64,000 nucleotides of DNA, taken from contig OZ007513.1 of assembly GCA_963931865.1 (NCBI GenBank), forward strand, positions 2,435,988-2,499,987, read 5' to 3'. This document shows, in pieces, positions 34,081 through 46,070 of this stretch (positions are counted from its first letter, which is position 1; each line of letters opens with the position of its first letter). Position numbers and translations under genes: made by a program. The DNA comes from Axinella damicornis. Its lineage: Eukaryota > Porifera > Demospongiae > Axinellida > Axinellidae. The notes under the pieces are model-generated. The model saw only the letters and a list, made by a program, of their open reading frames with translations. It was not told where the DNA came from and ran no database searches.

Positions 34081-37000
34081 TTATGTGCTGTCATCAGCAA
34101 TTTCGAGAACAGGTTCACATAATTCATTGAAGGTCATTCTTAGCCTGACAGGTTGTGCTTGTTCTTCACCAAATGGCCGATAGTCTAAATCCCTGTTCTC
34201 TGCTCGATTTGTACATCTTCTTGAACTTCTGTATTCTAGCCATACTCTCGAGTTTTTGATAGAACAAAATCCGTGGAAGATGATTATTCCAACAAACTGA
34301 AGGAATGCGATGCCCATCAGTGTATGGACAACTGCTGTATGACTTTTTCCTATACCATTAGTGTATAGAGCTCCCAAAGCCAGAATGCCGAGGTTGAATA
34401 AGAAGGAGTTCTCCAGAAGGTTGAGGTACCACTTTTCATACACTTTGTCAACAGTAGCAGTGTATGTTACTAGAGCAAATGTGCTAACAACTATAGCAAA
34501 GAGATTCACTCTAGGAGCGTTGTTGGGATTAACAGCATGGATCACAAGGAGAAGAACTCTCATTAGCAACATTACACCAACCCAGTAGCAGTGTTTGTCT
34601 TTGAAGGGTCCAAGGTAAGCATCAAACAGAGGTTTCTTCCTTGCAAAGAATCGCAGCGCTCGGTGGTGAGTTTTCTTACGAATACATTGCATCAGAAGAA
34701 GTACCAGTGTACATGGCAGCCACAGGATGAAGAATACAGTGAGAGCTACTAGAAACAGAGGAACGTGTGCTGGTGAGAGGTACTGAACATTTCCATCGTA
34801 GAGCCAAACAGCTGTCCTTGAATCATCAAGGTGATCCAGAAATGTGAAGGAGATGACAACTATGAAAGTGCGGAGAAGTTTAGTGTAGGAGAGAAGAAAC
34901 AAAGTGGCTAGAACCTGGACAGAGTTGCTGCCAAAGAATCTTGCTCCTGTTGAAGAGTAGTGTGCAACAACAATTATGACTGCAGTGATGATCCAAATGT
35001 AGGCAGGGAAGACAAACTGCAGCCATGTCTTCCAGTAGCCATTCAATCCGTCAATGAAGCAAGTCTCAATTCCAAGATCCAAGTTCAGCCAGGCTATGAA
35101 CACTGTTAGAACAGGACAGTGTGTGCTTGTTGATGGAAAGAAAGTGGCTTGATTAGCTCCTATAATGTTGGCATAACAGTGGCGTAGGAAGTTGTTTTTT
35201 GGAAGGGGGGCACTACTCCTGAGTAGGGCCACGGCCGAAGGCAGTGAATGGAGGCGCGAAGTGCCGATCTGTCCGCGCGAAGCGCGGAAAATTTTTTCAC
35301 CTTCATTTTTCAGTTGTCTGGATGGGCTCTCGTGGCACCTTCGTGCTTTGCACTGCACTGTAACTGCTTTCTGCTTTCCGTGTCATCCGTGACCGTCGAG
35401 GTGAATGGAGATGTCGCTTTGCGGGACGCGGAAGGTACAGGTATACCGGTAACCACGCCTAATCAGGGCGAGCGTGAGCGAGCCCCACAGAAAAGGTGAA
35501 GGTTCAATGTTGTGATCTTATTATACGTTGGAGAATGTCATTAAGGTCAGAAAAATTGAAGTGGACAAAGCCGACGGTGCCGTAGCTAGCTAGCTCAGCT
35601 CTTCTGGTTGATAGCTGGATCTAGCCAGTGAGCTCCTCTGCAACAAGGGGGGCGCCAGCCCCTGGAGCCCCCCTGCTTCCTACGCCAGTGCATAAAAGAT
35701 GAGTCCATTCAGTGTTCCTTCTGAAACAGTAAGGTTCAAGAGCTTGATAAATGCCACCAGCACTATACCTGCAATAGCAAATGGTATGAGAAGTGCAATG
35801 TACTTGTTTGAGCATCTGAGACACTGAGAAGTTCCCAGTGTAAGACTGAGTCCTGGTCTACAACCACCACAGAGAATACCAGAGTGGTTGAAGTTACACT
35901 GAGTGTCCGGGAAGTCTAGTCTGATATCTAGCTCTTCAAAAGTGCAGTAACCATATGGACAGTGATGGTGCACTATTACTCCATTACTCTTGTTCCCAGC
36001 AAACGATGCATTCACCCATACTGTACCCCCTCGATGGACAGTTTGATCATCAATGTTGCATGTGATGTTCTGTTGTTGAAGTGTCGTGTGACAAACACAC
36101 TTGGCTGGTTGGTCTGAGAGCATGAACCCTGGCGGACAGGGTAGGAGAGTGATGGTGATGAAAATCTGAAATGCCATTAAGTCATTAATGTACGAATCAA
36201 CAAAATTCATCCCACCTATATCATCTGGGTTTTGCTTCACTTGTTCGTATTCTGTAATGGCACGATCCACATATTCTGGTTTGTATTTTGACAAGGTTGT
36301 GCTTGTAGAGAGTACCATCATTTCATTTGCATTAGAAGAAAGTATGGTGTATTTGAGTTGGGTACAGCTGCTGTGATTGACTTGTTGAGACTGCTGCAGT
36401 TCTTCTAATCTGGGAGTATCTTTGTTTGTGAACTGTGCATATACTGTGCCATCAGCAGTTCCAAATCCCTGGCCTACCACAACGGCTGAAATGCTGAATG
36501 TCTCCCCAGGATAGTGAACATCACTTGCAAACACAGTAAGACAGTCTGGTTCTCCATCCTCACACAGACAGACACGAGATGGTGCGGAAGATATGAGGGA
36601 AAGGTTTGAGTGGTGTCCTGTGTCATATTGGACAAGATTCCAGTAGTTGATGATAAATATATAAGCTCCCATAACACGATATTGATAGAACTTTTCATAT
36701 TTGCAGTAACCAGCAAAACAAAGTTGTAAGGAGCCGCCATATATGGCATCACCTCCATTATGGGCTGTGTTGTTTGTGAAAACAAAACTTAAATTTTGGT
36801 TGTTTTTGAGATTAGAGCATTTGTTGTAGGGAGTTGCAAGCTGGAGAAAGCACACTCCATCTTTAAGCAATTTCCTCTGCAAAGATTGCTCCACCAACAT
36901 GCTCAGCGTAGTTGTTTTTGAATAGTATTTCAGTGTTCTTCTCAAAACTCACACTCACATAACTCTTTCCATAGAATGCTATTGCACCTCCTTGATAGGC

Positions 37001-38394
37001 AGTGTTGTTCACAAAACTGAGGGTACCGGCAATTTTTAAGGTACTCTCCCTCACAGTAATCGGTGTGCCCTGGTTTCCAACAAATTTGCAGTCAACCAAC
37101 TCAACTTCTTTAGTGTTGTATAGGTAAAGTGGTGATTTGTTGTTCTCAAAAGAAACATTGCTGAGTACCACTGAAAATTGAGGCTGCTCAGCAGCAACTC
37201 CAATAATACTAAGACCTGGTCCATCTGCCTCATCACCAGTACCACTGATGTTCATGACAATGCAATTCTCGATAATGATTTGTGGAAGAGTTTGAGTGTT
37301 TTGAACAGCAGGCGAGTTGAAGTAATCAATATCAATGCCTGCTGCACACTTGTCTATTGTGCTGTTACTTATATGTAGTAACTGTGAATGGTATACTTCT
37401 GTGTGTAGTGATGCAACAGTGATAGCAGCTCCTCTACTATTCCCAATGTAACTGTCTCTGATTGTCACAACATAATTAGCTACTTGTTGTATGTTGATAG
37501 ATATATCACCTTCGCTATAAGTTGTTCCACCGTTATGTGTAGTAATGTTCATTAGATCCAACTCAACATTGTATCTAGTTTGGTTAAGCACGATTTTCAT
37601 GGATTCACTTCTTGCATCTCTCAGTACACAGTTGTGAATGTGCAGTTCATGTGAGTTCACAGAATGTAGAAGGGACTTGGTTTTATTACTACACTTATGG
37701 TGAATCTGGTTGCAAATTTCATACTTTATGTAAATGTGTCGACCTCGAAGCCTGTTGAACTTTCAGAAAAGTCATCACTGTAGTTGCTTCGTAATCCTAA
37801 GTCATTGAAGCTATGAAACACTGAGTGATCAATCACTGAATCCCCAAAAATGTTTACAGCAAGTATGCCATTGATGGTGCTATTATGTAATACTACCCAA
37901 ATCAGTCTGAGGTTGAACACATCAGAAAACATTAGGGCATCGATTTGGGGCACTTCCAATAGCAAGTCTGATATCTCATCCTGGTATAGTATACCACATT
38001 GTGAAAAGTTTAGTCTGGTAATGGTCAAGTTTATGATACCTTCAAAATACAGTGAAGACACACTTTTGCAGTTGATCTCCACACGGCTTTCACCAATCAT
38101 ACCACCAGCCCATGTCAAATCATTTACTTCTCTGACAAATATGGAACTTTTCAACTCGTGAGTACCATCTAAGAATATCACTGTGACATTATCTGCAAGA
38201 ACATCAGTAGCAGATGCATAAAAATATTTTGCTGCTAACTCATCCAGTGTGTAGCATGACCCCCTGGGACAGGAGGTCACTTGGGATATGGTAGACTTCA
38301 CGTAGTATTCTGTGGCTGCACAGAGACCCACCAGCAGCAGTAGGAGAAGAGTTGTGGTTAACAACATTTGTTCTCTTCTGGTAACATGCATCAT
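34081..38394 (-). pseudogene. Beta-helix multi-TM family, broken copy 4 with MITE insertion
   Basis: All family domains are present from the signal peptide at 38394 (LLLLLLVGLCAATEYYVK) to the tail ending IADDST at 34081. A frameshift lies near 37725 and another near 36880, between the second and third PMP-like repeats. A 514-bp transposon (35177-35690) splits the second membrane segment between FYA and NIIGANQ. Outside the insertion the membrane half is otherwise intact, so the disabling events look recent. Confidence 0.85.
35177..35690. mobile_element. MITE, 514 bp, inserted in broken copy 4
   Basis: The ends are CAGTGGCGTAGGAAG and CTTCCTACGCCAGTG, inverted repeats with one mismatch. The host sequence CATAA is duplicated on both sides (35172-35176 and 35691-35695). 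Intact copies show the uninterrupted site ttggcataaaagatga. No transposase is encoded. The GC-rich middle resembles the older element at 6403. The end looks hAT-like, but a 5-bp duplication is not the usual 8 bp, so the superfamily is unresolved. Confidence 0.9.
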
Positions 38395-38592
38395 CTCCTT
38401 TTCGGTTGCTCTTGATCACTAGTTAAATATACAAAGACAACCTGAAGAGTATATTCAGCACAACATATACCTACACGGATTATTGCATGTAGCTAAACTG
38501 CTATTCAGTCTCAGCTGTAGTATATAGCTACTTTGGTCTGAACATCAAAAACTTTGAAATCCTCAGTTCTGGAATAATTATAGTTCTCTTTT

Positions 38593-38705
38593 CAGCAAGT
38601 ATATTTAAACCCAACTGATCTACGTACTGTGTACCTCTTCATATCGTGTAGGGTCTAACCAGCAGAGTTTGATAAGAAAAGTCCCAAATCTTTTTGTTTT
38701 GCACA
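38593..38705 (-). promoter_or_regulatory. Putative promoter: GGGACTTTTC block plus TTTAAATA box
   Basis: The GGGACTTTTCT site is at 38675-38685 and the GGTTTAAATATACTTGCT box at 38593-38611, spaced as in the copy before 33248. The ATG is about 200 bp downstream. Confidence 0.5.
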
Positions 38706-39627
38706 CGAGGCTAATGAAGCACTTCATTTTCAGCAAGATAGTGACAGTTTGCTAAAGTTACATCATCAAGTACGTGGTTGTTTCCAAAATCTACTTTCAG
38801 TGGAGTCATTCCGAATCAGTGAAGGTCCAACTTTGCATAGCATTTTGGTTTTATGTGCCGTTTGCACACAGTTCATGTAGAATCCCTCCTCAATTGGCTG
38901 TGTGCTGTGAATGTCATTAAGGATTAATTTTGTATTGCCTGCATAGTGATGTTAGCTATACAAGCTGAACTACTTTTCAGAAAGCCTCAGCTCTACATCA
39001 AACACATTGATCAATTTGGAAGTCCTCGGTGTTGTAGGTTAATTAGTTCTCCAGCAAGCCCACCGATCTACATGTACTGTATATTTCTTGTTAGAGTATA
39101 GTTGTAGCAATTCCACCAATCAGATTACTCACTGCAAGGTATCTAAATCCGATAGAAAACCTCGTCTTCAATAGAAAACCTCATACGGGGTTCTCTATTG
39201 AGCCCGGCCCCAGGGATATGCCATGCATGGTCATGCCATAAGAGAGTTTGATAAGAAGTCCCAAATCTTCTTGTTTGCACATGACGCTGATGTAGCATTT
39301 CATTTTCATCAAAGATAGTGGAGACAGTTCGCTAAAGTTACATTATCGGTGGTTGTTAATATATGAAAATCAGCCAAAGGGATTCTACACATGAACTGCT
39401 AGCGTACATAACAGGTAGCCTCATTTCCAAGCCCAACCCAGCTATTCATTGCTTCTCCTCAATTGGCTATGGCTGTGAATGTCATTAAGGATTTGTATCA
39501 TGGTTGCATGGATCAACTAATATTGTATATTCTTTGTCACCTACGCAACACACTGGGAAAGAGAACCGCAACAAACAAGCAATTGTCAAGTGAGTGTTGT
39601 TACATAGTGACAGAAAGAAGTGAACCT

Positions 39628-39975
39628 TATGGCTAGTGGAGGAACAAGCCTATGCACTAATGGCCAGTGGAGGAACAAGCCTATGCACTAATGGCCAGTG
39701 GAGGAACAAGCCTATGCACTAATGGCCAGTGGAGGAACAAGCCTAAGTATGCACTAATGGCCAGTGGAGGAACAAGCCTATGCACTAATGGCTAGTGGAG
39801 GAACAAGCCTATGCACTAATGGCCAGTGGAGGAACAAGCCTATGCACTAATGGCCAGTGGAGGAACAAGCCTGTGCACTAATGGCCAGTGGAGGAACAAG
39901 CCTATGCACTAATGGCCAGTGGAGGAACAAGCCTATATGCACTAATGGCCAGTGGAGGAACAAGCCTATGCACTA
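39628..39975. repeat. Minisatellite, 31-bp unit x about 11
   Basis: The unit starts ATGGCCAGTGGAGGAACAAG and ends cctatgcacta. Eleven copies are nearly identical; one has a 4-bp and one a 2-bp insertion. The paralogous spacer at about 46470-46500 has a single atggctagt start and no array, so the expansion happened after the duplication. Confidence 0.95.
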
Positions 39976-40508
39976 AAGCGCTCTAGAAACGACCACCAAT
40001 TTGAAGAGTGAATCAGCATTGTTGATTAGCCACATGTATATAGGACACAGGTTTACAGTTTGTTTTGAACTGGTTGGGCAGCTATTTTGTAGGGAGAACA
40101 GCAAGCAGGGTGATGAGAAGGATTCTATACAGCCTTCTTTTGACAATGAAAATACACCATGCACTGGACTACATCCTCGTCCTTGGTGTATCATAAGAGC
40201 CAGGTTGCCAGGAAACCTTTGATCTCTTGTAATTGTACTGGTGACAAGAGATTGCGACTTCATATAATGTCACAATGATAAGTTTAGCTAGCTATGCTTT
40301 GTCTGCCCTAGTATCACAAATCTGAATGACCATTTTAGCAGAATAGCTGCTGGTGCCTTCTCGAGCTGTGTGTCATGAGATCATTCTTATTTAGTAGAAA
40401 TGACATACACACATGCAGTAGAAACACAGTCCATACCATTGTATACACACATGTAAAATAATTAGTAGAATGCAGATTTCATACATGTAAATTTGTAAAT
40501 TGCACTTG

Positions 40509-43500
40509 TTATGTGCTGTCATCAGCATATTTGAGAACAGGTTCACGTAATTCATTGAAGGTCATTCTTAGCCTGACAGGTTGTGCTTGTTCTTCACCAA
40601 ATGGCTGATAGTCTAAATTCCTGTTCTCTGCTCGATTTGTGCATCTTCTTGAACTTCTGTAATCTCGCCATGCTCTTGAGTTTTTGATAGAGCAGTATCC
40701 GTGGAAGATGATTATTCCAACAAACTGAAGGAATGCGATGCCCACTAGTGTGTGGACAACTGCTGTATGACTTTTTCCTTTGCCACTAGTGTATAAAGTT
40801 CCCAAAGCCAGAACACCGAGGTTGAATAAGAAAGAGTTCTCGAGAAGGGTGAGGTACCACTTTTTATACACCTTGCCAACTGTAGCAGTGTATGTTACTA
40901 GAGCAAACGTGCTAACAACTATAGCAAAGAGATTCACTTTAGGAGCATTGTTGGGATTAACAGCATGGATCACAAGGAGAAGAGCTCTCATTAGCAACAA
41001 TACACCAACCCAGTAGCAGTGTTTGTCTTTGAAGGGTCCAAGGTAGGCATCAAACAGAGGTTTCTTCCTTGCAAAGAAACGCAGGGCTCGGTGGTGAGTT
41101 TTTCTACGAATGCATTGCATCAGAAGCAGTACAAGTGTATATGGCAGCCACAGGATGAAAAATACAGTGAGAGCTACTAGAAACAGAGGAATGTGTGCTG
41201 GTGAAAGGTACTGAACATTTCCGTCATAGAGCCAGACAGCTGTCCTTGAATCATCAGGGTGGTCCAGAAATGTGAAGGAGATGACAACTATAAAAGTGCG
41301 GAGAAGTTTAGTATAGGAAAGCAGAAACAGTGTGGCTAGTACCTGGATAGAATTGGTACCGAAAATTCTAGCACCTGTTGAGGAGTAGTGTGAGGCGATA
41401 ATCATTACAGCAGTAATAACCCAAATGTAGGCAGGGAAGACAAACTGCAGCCATGTCTTCCAGTAGCCATTCAATCCATCAATGAAACAAGTCTCAATTC
41501 CAAGATCCAGGTTCAACCAGGTGATGAACACTGTTAGAACAGGACAGTGTGTGCTTGTCGATGGAAAGAAAGTGGCTTGATTAGCTCCTATAATGTTGGC
41601 ATAAAAAATGAGCCCATTCAGAGTTCCTTCTGAAACAGTAAGGTTCAAAAGTTTGATAAAAGCCACCAGCACTATTCCTGCAATAGCAAATGGTATGAGA
41701 AGTGCAATGTACTTGTTTGAGCATCTGAGACACTGGGAAGTTCCCAGTGTAAGACTGAGTCCTGGTCTACAACCACCACAGAGAATACCAGAGTGGTTGA
41801 AGTTACACTGGGTGTCCGGGGAGTCTAGTCTGATGTCAAGTTCTTTGAGATTGCAGTAACCATATGGACAATGATGGTGCACTATCACTCCATTGCTTTC
41901 GTTCCCAGCAAAGGATGCGTTCACCCAAACTATCCCTCCTCGATGGACAGTTTTATCGTCGATGTTACATGTGATGTTGTGATGTTGAAGTGTAGTGTGA
42001 CAGACACACTTGAGTTGCTGGTCTGAGAGCATGAACCCTGGTGGACAGGGGAGGAGAGTAATGGTAATGTAAACTTTAAATTCCAGTATCTGAGTAACAG
42101 TGTCATAATCAAAATGCATTGTGAATATGTCCTGTGAAGATTGATTTATATATTGATTGATGACAAGCTTTATAATTTCTGGATTATTTAGAATTCGACC
42201 ATATTTTGACGAGGTTGCAATTGTGCTTGTAGAGAGTACCATTGTTTCTTTCCTATTAGGTGAAAACACTGTGTATTTGAGTTGGGTACAACTGCTGTGA
42301 TTGACTTGTTGAGATTGCTGCAATTCTTCTAATCTTGGAGTACCTTTATTTGGGAACTTTGCATATACTGTTCCATCAACAGTTCCAAATCCCTGGCCTA
42401 CCACAACAGCTGAAATGCTGAATGTTTCCCCAGGGTAGTGAGTATCATTTTTGAACACCGTAAGACAGTCTGGTTCTCCATCCTCACACAGACAGACACG
42501 AGATGGTTTGGAAGATACGAGGGAAAGGTTTGAGTGGTGTCCTGTGTCATATTGGGCAAGATTCCAATAGTTGATGATAAAAATATAAGCTCCTAGAATT
42601 TGATAAAGATGGAATTGTTTTCCACCTGTGCAATCACCAGCACTACAATGATATAAGGAGCCACCATATATAGCATCTCCTCCTTTATGGGCTGTATTGT
42701 TTATGAAAATTAAACTTAATAGTCGATATTTTTTGAAATCCGAGCATTTGTGGGTTGCTAGCTGGAGAAAGCATTTTGCTAGAAATTCAGTTTCTTCAGC
42801 AAAGATTGCACCACCAACATTCTCAGCATGGTTGTTTGTAAATAGTATTTGAGTGTTCTTCTCAAGACTCACACTCATATAACTCTTTCTATAGAATGCC
42901 ATTGCACCTCCTTGATATGCAGTGTTGTTCACAAAACTGAGGGTTCCAGAAACCATTAAGATACTCTTGTACAAATAAATGGGTGTGCCTTGGTTTCCAA
43001 CAAATCTACAGTCAATTAACTCAACTCTAAAGTTGTACAGGTAGAGTGGTGATCTGTTGTTCTCAAAAGAAACATTGCTTAATACCACTGAGAATTGAGG
43101 GTGCTCAGCAACCGAAGGTCCAAAAATTCTAATGCCATGGGAGTACCTGACGTTCTTGATAACACAATTCTCAATTAAGATTTGTGGAAGGGTTGTAGTA
43201 GTTGTAGTACCAGGATAGTCAATTGCAATGCCTGCTGCACACTTGTCTATTGTGGTGTTAGTTATTTTTATTAGCCGAGAATGGTATGCTTCTGTGTGTA
43301 TAAGGTTATCTTCTTGGTGTATATGTGGTTTAACAGAGATTGCAGCTCTTTCACTAGGGCCAATATAACACTCTCTGATCGTCACAAAGTAGTTAGCTAC
43401 ATGATATATTTCGATAGATATATCTGCATCGCTCCAGTCAGTTCCTCCACCGTTAAGTGCAGTGATGTTCATTAGATCCAACTCAACCTTATATCCAGCA

Positions 43501-44234
43501 TGGTAAAGAACGATTCTAATGGATCCAGCTCTTCCATCTCTAAGTACACAGTTGTGAATGTGCATTTTATATAAATTCACAGCACTTAACAGGGAATAAT
43601 TAGTTTTGTTACTGCACACATGTGAATAACGAATCCAATTACAGTTTTCATACCATACGTAAATGTAACGATTGTTGTCACTGAAGCTTTGAAACACTGA
43701 ATGATCAATCACTGAAGTCCCCAAAACATTCACAGCCAATATTGTGCTGTTATGCATCACCACCCATGTCAATCTGAGGTTGAACACATCAGAAAATGCC
43801 AGGGCATGAATGCGGGGATCCTGTGGTCTATCACATTGTGAAAATGTTATTCTGGAAATGGTCAAGTTCATGATGCCTTCAAACAGTAGTGAGGATAAAC
43901 CTTTGCAGTTGATTTCCACATGGCTTTCACCAACCATACCACCAGCACCAAGCAATGTGAAATCATTCACTTCTCTGACAAATACGGAACCTTTCAACTC
44001 GTGACTACCATTCAAGAATATCACTGTGACATTGTCAATAAGAACATCAGTAGCAGATGCATAAAAATATTTTGCTGCTAACTCATCCAGTGTGTAGCAT
44101 GACTCCCTGGGACAGGAGGTCTCTTGGGATGTGGTAGACTTCACGTAGTATTCTGTGGCTGCACAGAGACCCACCAGCAGCAGTAGGAGAAGAAATGTAG
44201 TCAGAAACGTTTGATTTTTTCTGGAACAACACAT
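40509..44234 (-). CDS. Beta-helix ectodomain multi-TM receptor-like protein, intact copy b
   Basis: A single-exon ORF of 1241 aa. Residues 1-26 are a signal peptide (FLLLLLLVGLCAA). Residues about 28-560 form the beta-helix, with motifs NNTAYQGGAMAFY, NNHAENVGGAIFAE and NNTAHKGGDAIYGG. VCLCEDGEPDC lies near 580, and the Cys-rich module from CPPGF (about 731) to GGCRPG (about 823). Membrane segments run from 839 to about 1175, among them IALLIPFAIAGIVLVAFI, FVFPAYIWVITAVMIIASHY and HTAVVHTLVGIAFLQFVGII. The tail keeps PVRLRMTFNELREPVL and ends DDST. It is a probable cell-surface receptor or transporter-like protein of unknown ligand. The GGGACTTT block is only about 100 bp upstream. Confidence 0.87.
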   Translation of the reverse strand: MCCSRKNQTFLTTFLLLLLLVGLCAATEYYVKSTTSQETSCPRESCYTLDELAAKYFYASATDVLIDNVTVIFLNGSHELKGSVFVREVNDFTLLGAGGMVGESHVEINCKGLSSLLFEGIMNLTISRITFSQCDRPQDPRIHALAFSDVFNLRLTWVVMHNSTILAVNVLGTSVIDHSVFQSFSDNNRYIYVWYENCNWIRYSHVCSNKTNYSLLSAVNLYKMHIHNCVLRDGRAGSIRIVLYHAGYKVELDLMNITALNGGGTDWSDADISIEIYHVANYFVTIRECYIGPSERAAISVKPHIHQEDNLIHTEAYHSRLIKITNTTIDKCAAGIAIDYPGTTTTTTLPQILIENCVIKNVRYSHGIRIFGPSVAEHPQFSVVLSNVSFENNRSPLYLYNFRVELIDCRFVGNQGTPIYLYKSILMVSGTLSFVNNTAYQGGAMAFYRKSYMSVSLEKNTQILFTNNHAENVGGAIFAEETEFLAKCFLQLATHKCSDFKKYRLLSLIFINNTAHKGGDAIYGGSLYHCSAGDCTGGKQFHLYQILGAYIFIINYWNLAQYDTGHHSNLSLVSSKPSRVCLCEDGEPDCLTVFKNDTHYPGETFSISAVVVGQGFGTVDGTVYAKFPNKGTPRLEELQQSQQVNHSSCTQLKYTVFSPNRKETMVLSTSTIATSSKYGRILNNPEIIKLVINQYINQSSQDIFTMHFDYDTVTQILEFKVYITITLLPCPPGFMLSDQQLKCVCHTTLQHHNITCNIDDKTVHRGGIVWVNASFAGNESNGVIVHHHCPYGYCNLKELDIRLDSPDTQCNFNHSGILCGGCRPGLSLTLGTSQCLRCSNKYIALLIPFAIAGIVLVAFIKLLNLTVSEGTLNGLIFYANIIGANQATFFPSTSTHCPVLTVFITWLNLDLGIETCFIDGLNGYWKTWLQFVFPAYIWVITAVMIIASHYSSTGARIFGTNSIQVLATLFLLSYTKLLRTFIVVISFTFLDHPDDSRTAVWLYDGNVQYLSPAHIPLFLVALTVFFILWLPYTLVLLLMQCIRRKTHHRALRFFARKKPLFDAYLGPFKDKHCYWVGVLLLMRALLLVIHAVNPNNAPKVNLFAIVVSTFALVTYTATVGKVYKKWYLTLLENSFLFNLGVLALGTLYTSGKGKSHTAVVHTLVGIAFLQFVGIIIFHGYCSIKNSRAWRDYRSSRRCTNRAENRNLDYQPFGEEQAQPVRLRMTFNELREPVLKYADDST

Positions 44235-44330
44235 TATGTCCTTTTCATATCGTCTTGATCATGGGAAGGACAATTTGGAGATATATCCACACTAATTCAT
44301 CAAGTGTATATTGTTATTGCTACTTATAAG

Positions 44331-44360
44331 CAAAGTCCCAAATCTTCTTGTTTTGCGCAC
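44331..44360 (-). promoter_or_regulatory. Conserved upstream block (GGGACTTTGC version)
   Basis: The plus-strand text caaagtcccaaatcttcttg starts about 100 bp before the ATG of intact copy b. The kappaB-like site is weaker here (GGGACTTTGC), and no TTTAAATA box is seen. Confidence 0.35.
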
Positions 44361-44889
44361 AAGACTAGATATAATTATGATAACATTTTGATTTCAATTG
44401 TGAATGAAAGTGAACTGTTCAATTGATACCAGGCGCTTGTTGTCAATTATACGTCAGTACACACTCAGTTGTTTACATAAGAACAGGAAGGTCACATGCA
44501 GTCCATTCCATTGTTTACACAACGGAACTAAGGCCTCATGATGTTACTGTTTCTACAGTGGCCCAAAAGTACACAGAAACGCCTTTTGAAGCTTTTTTTG
44601 ACAATTGTTGTGCCAGCTTTGTTTAATTCGGCATTCACAAAAAAATGAATTTACACTTACTTACGGTCAACAGTTGCGGCCGCCAATGCACTAACCAAAC
44701 AGCCAAAATGGTCAGTGACAACTACACCAGGATCACTGACCATTGTACACATGGGACAACATGGCTGTTCAATAATAAGTAATGGCTGTTTATTGGTGAG
44801 TGTGCACAGTGATCATTGACTTGCATGGCTGTTCAATAAGTGCACACCGTGATTAATGGCTGCACATATAAGTGTGATTCTTAGGGTTC
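44361..44889. other. Intergenic spacer in the array
   Basis: No gene. A short repeated phrase (atggctgttcaataa) occurs at about 44760 and 44825, and a NotI-type gcggccgc at 44676. Confidence 0.5.
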
Positions 44890-45615
44890 CATATCCTCCA
44901 TCTCTCAGTAAACAGTTGTGAGTGTTTAGTTAATGAGGATTATTCACAGCATGTAAATACGACTTGGTCTTCAAACGTTTCGCAACTGCTGTAATTATTT
45001 TCTATTTCGAAGCCATTGACATTGAATTTGAAGCCTTGAAACAACCACTGAAGCCCCCAGGACATTTACAGCAAGTATGGCATTATTGGTGCTATTTTGT
45101 AATAGCACCCCAATCAACCTGAGGTTGAACACAACTTCAACACATCAGAAAACGTTAGAGCATTAACGTAGGGTACATCCAATGGCAAATCTAAGTTCAG
45201 ATACTGGTAAAGTGTACCACACTGTGAAAATGTTATTGTCAAGTTGATAATACCATCGAATGCTAGTGAGGATACACTTTTGCAGTTGACTTCAATATGA
45301 TTTGTCCCGTTTACACCACAGGCACTGAGCAATGTGAAATCATTTACTAGCTTCTCTTACAAACATGAGACCTTTCAACTCATGAGTACCATTCAAGAAT
45401 ATCACTGTGACATTATCCGTAAGAACATCAGTAGCAGAAGCATAAAAATATTTTGCTGCTAACTCATCCAGTGTGTAGCAAGACTCCCTGGGACAGGAGG
45501 TCTCTTGGGATATGGTAGACTTCACGTAGTACTCTGTGGCTGCACAGAGACCCACCAGCAGCAGTAGGAGAAGAGTTGTAGTCGCCAACATTGATCCTCT
45601 TCTGGGAACACACAT
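44890..45615 (-). pseudogene. Beta-helix family, 5' fragment (broken copy 6)
   Basis: Signal peptide and first beta-helix rungs from 45615 (TTTLLLLLLVGLCAATEYYVK). A 4-bp insertion near 45352 shifts the frame, and further decay follows to about 44890, where homology to the family stops. The promoter-like block upstream (45799-45905) is well preserved even though the gene is dead. Confidence 0.85.
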
Positions 45616-45798
45616 CTCCTCTTACACTCTTGATCACTAGTTTAGGAAAGACAATCTGAAGAGTACATTCAGCACAATGTACATGAATTGGTAGTTAGCT
45701 GTATTTGCTGAACTCCTGTTCAAACGTCGGCTCAGCTATACTGTGGTCTGAACATTGAATTCCTCACTGTTGATGAATAATTAGTTCTCTATTCAGCA

Positions 45799-45893
45799 AG
45801 CAATTTTAAAGCCTGCTGATCTATGTACTTTATATCTTTTCATATATTGTGTACCGTCTAACCAGCAGAGTTTGATAAGAAAAGTCCCAAATC

Positions 45894-45905
<12 letters not shown>
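45799..45905 (-). promoter_or_regulatory. Putative promoter: GGGACTTTTC block plus TTTAAAA box
   Basis: GGGACTTTTCT at 45878-45888 is followed about 75 bp downstream on the gene strand by GGCTTTAAAATTGCTTGCT. The ATG of the truncated copy lies about 190 bp beyond. Confidence 0.45.
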
Positions 45906-45924
<19 letters not shown>

Positions 45925-46070
45925 GTCTTGTTTTGGTGACCGTTCGCTAAAGTTACATTATCGGTTGTTGTTAATATATGAAATCAGCCTTTCAGTTGAT
46001 ACCATGAAGTCATCTCCCAATCAGTGAAAGTCCAGGTTGCATAGGATTTTGGTTTTATGTACCTGTTATG

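Larger units (their letters stand above)
38395..40508. other. Intergenic spacer in the array
   Basis: No gene. It contains promoter-like blocks (38593-38705 and a second GGGACTTCT version at 39254-39262), a minisatellite (39628-39975) and sequence shared with 33560-34080 and 45940-46880, showing that gene plus spacer were duplicated together. Confidence 0.6.

Noticed and set aside
29459..38394. Treating the broken copies as multi-exon genes
   Set aside because: The breaks are single-base or few-base shifts, a nonsense codon and a transposon relative to intact single-exon paralogues. No splice-site pairs sit at these places.
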